NCBI GenBank assembly: GCA_031547465.1
Contig: JAVBRX010000165.1
Location: 1-9,977 of the forward strand
DNA length: 9,977 nucleotides
Direction of reading: 5' to 3'
From: Hohaiivirga sp031547465
GTDB lineage: Bacteria; Pseudomonadota; Alphaproteobacteria; Rhizobiales; Beijerinckiaceae
Part shown: in pieces, positions 7,512 to 9,977 of the stretch
Numbering within the stretch: the stretch's first letter is position 1
Layout: each line of letters begins with the position of its first letter
Notes under the pieces: generated by a model
Database searches by the model: none
What the model saw: the letters and a program-made list of their open reading frames with translations, nothing else
What the model was told of the DNA's origin: nothing
Program-made: the position numbers and the translations under genes

Positions 7512-7622
7512 ACAATCTGATGTCCTACGCTCATCTAGCGGGGTCTTGTTAACGAGCCGTCACCAACTCGCAACCACATCTACCTGAGGACAGTCGACCC
7601 CTTTTTTACCCCCCCCCTGTGG

Positions 7623-8207
7623 TCAAGTCAAATCCGCTTCAGTTAACCCCGTCAGGTGCAAGAACATTTGGGCCATGTAGCGATTATATGGATGTGCACT
7701 AGACAGGTTATGTCGCTTTGTTACAAAAATGGAGCGGATAAGCTTTTCAGCATCTGGGGCATACAGGCCCGGTTTTGTGTCGGCAGTTGCCACGGCGTCA
7801 ATGTATTGCTGCGCATCGCCTAATGCGACCATGAGAGAGGCTTCCAGTGACCCTTGTGGATGCTTCTCGGTAATCTTCATGTTAACAAGCCTATCAACCA
7901 AAGTGTTGATTTTAACTTCATCAACACTTGCAGCCCGCAGACAAGTTTCGTGCGCTGCCGCCGTGATGCTGCGGACAAGGCTGCCTTGCTCGCCGAATTC
8001 CATTTCGGCAACCAGGGCCTCAAGGACATCCATGCGTTTGCGGGCTATCCCAGCCAGCTCCTTGAAAATGCCACGATGAGGCGTCTCGATGTCTCCGTTC
8101 GCCCAGCGGCGCACTGTGCGCGGGTTGACGTTGAGGGTGCGAGCCATTTCGGATTGCCACGCTTCGCCAAAGAGAGCGACCCCAACGCGGGTGACAAGGT
8201 TGTCCAT
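7623..8207 (-). CDS. Helix-turn-helix DNA-binding protein, prophage-type
   Basis: A 194-residue protein whose first about 60 residues match a helix-turn-helix layout common in alphaproteobacterial phage and plasmid regulators (VALFGEAWQSEMARTLNV, then NPRTVRRWANGD). The remaining about 130 residues have no recognised domain; they are mixed charged and helical, with no membrane segment. It probably binds DNA as a regulator; its target is unknown. The ATG at 8207-8205 is preceded by AAGGAG with seven bases between, a good ribosome-binding site. It starts 39 bases after the stop of the upstream 137-residue gene on the same strand and is probably co-transcribed with it from the promoter at 8722-8750. 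The stop lies two bases from a C9/T6 tract (G9 and A6 on this strand). Confidence 0.7.
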   Translation of the reverse strand: MDNLVTRVGVALFGEAWQSEMARTLNVNPRTVRRWANGDIETPHRGIFKELAGIARKRMDVLEALVAEMEFGEQGSLVRSITAAAHETCLRAASVDEVKINTLVDRLVNMKITEKHPQGSLEASLMVALGDAQQYIDAVATADTKPGLYAPDAEKLIRSIFVTKRHNLSSAHPYNRYMAQMFLHLTGLTEADLT

Positions 8208-8246
8208 GATGTAACTCCTTGAAAAAGGATTGGAATTGATTGTTGA

Positions 8247-8660
8247 TCAATAAACCGGCGAGCCATCGGCCAGCATGTCCTCAACGATCAGGCTGGTGCG
8301 GCCTTGATAGCTGCTTTCATTGCGTAACTCGTCGGCTCTGGCCTTCACCAACCAACGCGGGGCAGCGTTGCCGGTCAGCATCGACTTCGGAAACCAGGCG
8401 AGCCGGCGAACGGACTGATCGGTGTGCGGGCAGACCAGCGTCACATTGATGCCGATGGCTTTGGCGGTTTCACGGGCGGCTGCGGCCAGTCCAACCAACT
8501 CGTTACGGTTAAACCGCTTCGCCGCTTCTTTCTTGGCCCAGGCCCACGCCTGCTTCAGGCATATGGCGAAGAACCGAATCGGGCTATCGTTGAACTTCGC
8601 AGCGGCGCGGCGAGCGTTGGTCCAGGCTGCTTTCATCGCGATTGTTGCTGTGGTGGTCAT
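8247..8660 (-). CDS. Hypothetical protein, 137 residues, accessory-region type
   Basis: Not recognised by function. It is a soluble, basic protein. The N-terminal half has the spacing A-W-x2-A-R-x-A followed by F-x-x-C-L-K-Q-A-W-A-W-A-K (NARRAAAKFNDSPIRFF, LKQAWAWAKKEA), a pattern I associate with small uncharacterised phage and plasmid proteins. The frame is open up to 8750, but that extension runs through the promoter and operator at 8716-8750, so I place the start at the ATG at 8660-8658, preceded by AGGAGG ten bases away. The gene is followed by the HTH gene after a 39-base gap. DNA-binding or adaptor roles would be guesses. Confidence 0.62.
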   Translation of the reverse strand: MTTTATIAMKAAWTNARRAAAKFNDSPIRFFAICLKQAWAWAKKEAAKRFNRNELVGLAAAARETAKAIGINVTLVCPHTDQSVRRLAWFPKSMLTGNAAPRWLVKARADELRNESSYQGRTSLIVEDMLADGSPVY

Positions 8661-8715
8661 CGTCAGAGGGCCTCCTGCCCTTTTGCTTCCGGCGGGGCCG
8701 TCCCCGTCCGTCGAT

Positions 8716-8731
8716 GCCCTAGTTCTAGGGC
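8716..8731. promoter_or_regulatory. Perfect palindrome over a -10 box (candidate operator)
   Basis: GCCCTAG-TT-CTAGGGC is a perfect inverted repeat with 7-bp arms. It covers the whole -10 hexamer of the - strand promoter at 8722-8750, so a dimer bound here would block RNA polymerase. The cognate protein is unknown; the HTH protein encoded at 7623-8207 is one candidate. Confidence 0.55.
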
Positions 8732-8750
8732 TTTTATATAAAAAAGTCAA
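8722..8750 (-). promoter_or_regulatory. Sigma-70-type promoter for the 137-residue protein and HTH gene
   Basis: On the - strand: -35 TTGACT (8750-8745, 5 of 6), a 17-bp spacer that is AT-rich at its upstream end, and -10 TAGAAC (8727-8722, 4 of 6). The predicted start is near 8715, giving a leader of about 55 nt before the ATG at 8660. It supports choosing that ATG over upstream codons. Confidence 0.6.
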
Positions 8751-8830
8751 GCTGTTTTTGCAGAAAACGCAATGAATTTTGAAAAAAAATCACCTTGTAA
8801 CAACGCGGCAATCAGCACGGCCTAAACTTG

Positions 8831-9133
8831 TCACCGCTGCGGTAACGAAATCGTGCCTTTGCGGCGGGAGACGAAGAAGGCCAGGCCGGCCCAGAACACC
8901 AGGCTGAGGGTGGTGACGGTGGCGTAGCCGATGAGGCGGATGCCGCGCACAAAGAGGGTTTCAGGGGTAGAACTGGCCAGGAGGCCCAACAACTCGATGA
9001 TGGCGAAGTATCCGCCGAGCAAGCCGCTGACGATGAATGCCAGGAAGCAGAAGGCGCGGAGGCCGCTGTCCGAACCGGTTTCGATCAGCATTTTGCGGGG
9101 TTTCGGGGCAGCGGTGTCGGGTTGTTTGGCCAT
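8831..9133 (-). CDS. Small two-helix membrane protein, hypothetical
   Basis: A 100-residue protein with a charged N-terminus (MAKQPDTAAPKPRK), two hydrophobic helices at about residues 27-52 (FLAFIVSGLLGGYFAIIELL) and 67-88, and a basic C-terminus (SRRKGTISLPQR). Both ends are likely cytoplasmic. No family is recognised. Possibilities for a gene beside a lysogeny repressor include a superinfection-exclusion or other lysogenic-conversion protein, but nothing in the sequence proves this. The ATG at 9133-9131 is preceded by a perfect AGGAGG with five bases between. It begins 41 bases after the repressor stop and is probably expressed with it. The 3' end carries an inverted repeat (8830-8846, GTCACCG/CGGTAAC, one mismatch) overlapping the stop codon. 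Confidence 0.7.
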   Translation of the reverse strand: MAKQPDTAAPKPRKMLIETGSDSGLRAFCFLAFIVSGLLGGYFAIIELLGLLASSTPETLFVRGIRLIGYATVTTLSLVFWAGLAFFVSRRKGTISLPQR

Positions 9134-9157
9134 TGTAACCTCCTGATTGTATTATAT

Positions 9158-9187
9158 TTTTACATGGTCTTGTTTTACATGGTCTTG
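9158..9187 (+). repeat. Perfect 15-bp tandem duplication at the repressor stop codon
   Basis: TTTTACATGGTCTTG occurs at 9158-9172 and again immediately at 9173-9187. On the - strand each copy reads as Lys-Thr-Met-stop; the first-read copy (9173-9187) supplies the real end of the repressor, and the second is untranslated. A TATAAT hexamer (complement of 9151-9156) directly follows on the - strand. Confidence 0.9.
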
Positions 9188-9888
9188 GCGATCCAGCAGA
9201 CGCGACCGATGACGGCGAGGTCGCCGGCGGCCTCATACGGGAAGGTTTCGTCTGGATAGGCCGGGTTGTCGGATTTGATGACCACCGAGCCGTCCATACG
9301 GGTATATAATCGTTTGACGAACAGGTTGTTGTTGACGGACAACACGTAGATACCATCGTTGGTAACCTGCTCGACCTGCCGGTCAACCAGCAACACGTTA
9401 CCGTTGCCGATCGTCGGCTCCATGCTGTCGCCCTTGGCGGTCAGCACCGCCACCTTCTTAGGGTTTAAGCCAAGCTGGCGCAACCAGTCTTTTCGAAACG
9501 CCAGATATTCGAGCACCGATTCGCTGGTCGGTGCCGCGCCGCCGCCGGCGCTGGCCTGGACATCGACCTTGGGAATCAAGGCAAAATCTGTTTCCGAAAA
9601 GCTTTCGAAGGGCTTCGAAGCGCCTTCGAAAGGCGTCGATGGCTCAGATAACTCTTGTGCGGAAGCGCCCTTCACGAGGCGCATAGCCCCCTGCCCGGTG
9701 AGAATCCAGGTCGGATCAAAGCCGAGTTCCGCAAGTTTCATAAGGGTTTGGCCGCTGGGAATGGCGTCTCCACGCTCAATCTGCTGCCAACCTCTCGGAC
9801 TCATGCCGACAATTTCGGCCATTTTGGATTGGGTCACACGCATATACATGCGTATCTCTGCCAAGCGATTTTGAGAACTCACTATCAT
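9175..9888 (-). CDS. CI/LexA-like phage repressor: XRE HTH plus S24 peptidase
   Basis: A 237-residue two-domain repressor. Residues about 6-60 form an XRE-type helix-turn-helix (TQSKMAEIVGMSPRGWQQIERG), followed by the FDPTWILTGQG linker typical of CI-like repressors. Residues about 105-230 form an S24 self-cleavage domain with the catalytic Ser155 in KGDSMEPTI, the general base Lys192 in LFVKRL, and a plausible Ala114-Gly115 cleavage bond in QASAGGGA. The family binds operators as a dimer and self-cleaves on RecA/ssDNA after DNA damage, so it probably maintains lysogeny and is SOS-inducible. Between the domains, residues 83-99 contain a repeated P-F-E element encoded by three phased TTCGAA palindromes. 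The ATG at 9888 has no clear ribosome-binding site; GTG at 9882 or ATG at 9849 remain possible, but 9888 keeps the whole HTH domain. The upstream AT-rich region holds candidate operators. Confidence 0.88.
   Translation of the reverse strand: MIVSSQNRLAEIRMYMRVTQSKMAEIVGMSPRGWQQIERGDAIPSGQTLMKLAELGFDPTWILTGQGAMRLVKGASAQELSEPSTPFEGASKPFESFSETDFALIPKVDVQASAGGGAAPTSESVLEYLAFRKDWLRQLGLNPKKVAVLTAKGDSMEPTIGNGNVLLVDRQVEQVTNDGIYVLSVNNNLFVKRLYTRMDGSVVIKSDNPAYPDETFPYEAAGDLAVIGRVCWIAKTM
9604..9630. repeat. Three phased TTCGAA palindromes inside the repressor gene
   Basis: TTCGAA lies at 9604-9609, 9614-9619 and 9625-9630, spaced 10 and 11 bp. They encode part of the interdomain linker and echo the CTTCGAAG pair at 7436-7454. 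They may be a coding repeat or an intragenic binding site. Confidence 0.6.
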
Positions 9889-9977
9889 AGAAGTTCGCCG
9901 CTCAAAGTTTTAGATTCTGAAAAACCGAGCTGTTGTTCCATAAAATTTCTAAAACAAAATATAAAACAATGCGTTAT
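9889..9977. promoter_or_regulatory. AT-rich control region upstream of the repressor
   Basis: This 89-base stretch to the window edge is markedly more AT-rich than its surroundings. It has an imperfect palindrome GTTTTAGA-T-TCTGAAAAAC (9907-9925) and an inverted copy of its left arm, TCTAAAAC (9948-9955). A repressor-controlled divergent promoter region is the natural reading; no single promoter stands out on either strand, and the opposite early gene lies beyond the window. Confidence 0.45.

Larger units (their letters stand above)
7199..7622. other. Gene-free, repeat-rich junction between core block and accessory region
   Basis: A 424-base gap with no convincing coding sequence and no tRNA recognised. 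It contains, in order: a 14-bp-spaced repeat ATGAAGA(C/G)TC (7214-7223 and 7228-7237), an 18-bp direct repeat (7247-7264 and 7396-7413, one mismatch), a helically phased GGGAT array (7271-7325), paired CTTCGAAG palindromes (7436-7454), a GC hairpin (7490-7511) and a T6-A-C9 tract (7602-7617). The density of short ordered repeats suggests a site for DNA-binding or recombination proteins. The element boundary cannot be placed exactly from one side. Confidence 0.55.

Noticed and set aside
7310..7534. 74-codon open frame on the - strand in the junction, with several cysteines
   Set aside because: It has no ribosome-binding site, no family resemblance, and spans the TTCGAA pair and the GC hairpin; it looks like an accidental frame in non-coding DNA.
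7199..7622. tRNA gene serving as an integration site
   Set aside because: I could not assemble a cloverleaf or T-loop signature on either strand in this gap.
8661..8750. N-terminal extension of the 137-residue protein to 8750
   Set aside because: The extra 30 codons would contain the promoter and palindrome and have low-complexity G/P/S/R composition; the ATG at 8660 has AGGAGG.
8422..8775. + strand open frames opposite the 137-residue protein
   Set aside because: They lack ribosome-binding sites and lie opposite a gene with a good promoter, start and neighbour spacing.

Overview
The window has two parts. Positions 1 to about 7200 are an ordinary alphaproteobacterial chromosome segment. All of its genes are on the + strand: the 3' part of RNase J (rnj), methylmalonyl-CoA epimerase (mce), a small DUF1467-type membrane protein, a multicopper oxidase, prolyl-tRNA synthetase (proS), and the lipoprotein-release ABC transporter permease and ATPase (lolC/E-type and lolD). 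The order rnj-mce-DUF1467-proS-lolC-lolD is a familiar alphaproteobacterial block, and dnaE usually follows it. The short ProRS without a large editing insertion and the single LolC/E permease also fit Alphaproteobacteria. The genus cannot be read from the sequence; a Rhodospirillales-like organism is only a guess. The multicopper oxidase between the DUF1467 gene and proS is not part of the usual block and looks like an added gene with its own promoter and terminator.

Positions about 7200 to 9977 are accessory and probably the edge of a prophage or related integrative element. All four genes there are on the - strand: a helix-turn-helix protein, an unrecognised 137-residue protein, a small two-helix membrane protein, and a CI/LexA-like repressor with an XRE domain and an S24 autoprotease domain. 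An AT-rich, operator-like region lies upstream of the repressor and runs off the window. No integrase, transposase or structural phage gene is visible, and dnaE is not where it is normally found.

The 424-base gap after lolD (7199-7622) has no convincing gene but is rich in structure: an 18-bp direct repeat, five GGGAT pentamers locked to a 10-bp register, two CTTCGAAG palindromes 11 bp apart, and a GC hairpin. It reads like a protein-binding or recombination locus at the core/accessory junction and is the most interesting part of the window. Other points of note are a candidate small RNA on the - strand upstream of the oxidase, a palindrome lying exactly over the -10 box of a phage-gene promoter, and a perfect 15-bp tandem duplication at the repressor stop codon.

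How the genes work together: rnj and mce end at a strong intrinsic terminator. proS, lolC and lolD are packed with gaps or overlaps of a few bases and are probably co-transcribed. In the accessory region the repressor and membrane-protein genes probably form one unit. The 137-residue protein and the HTH protein form a second unit behind their own promoter.
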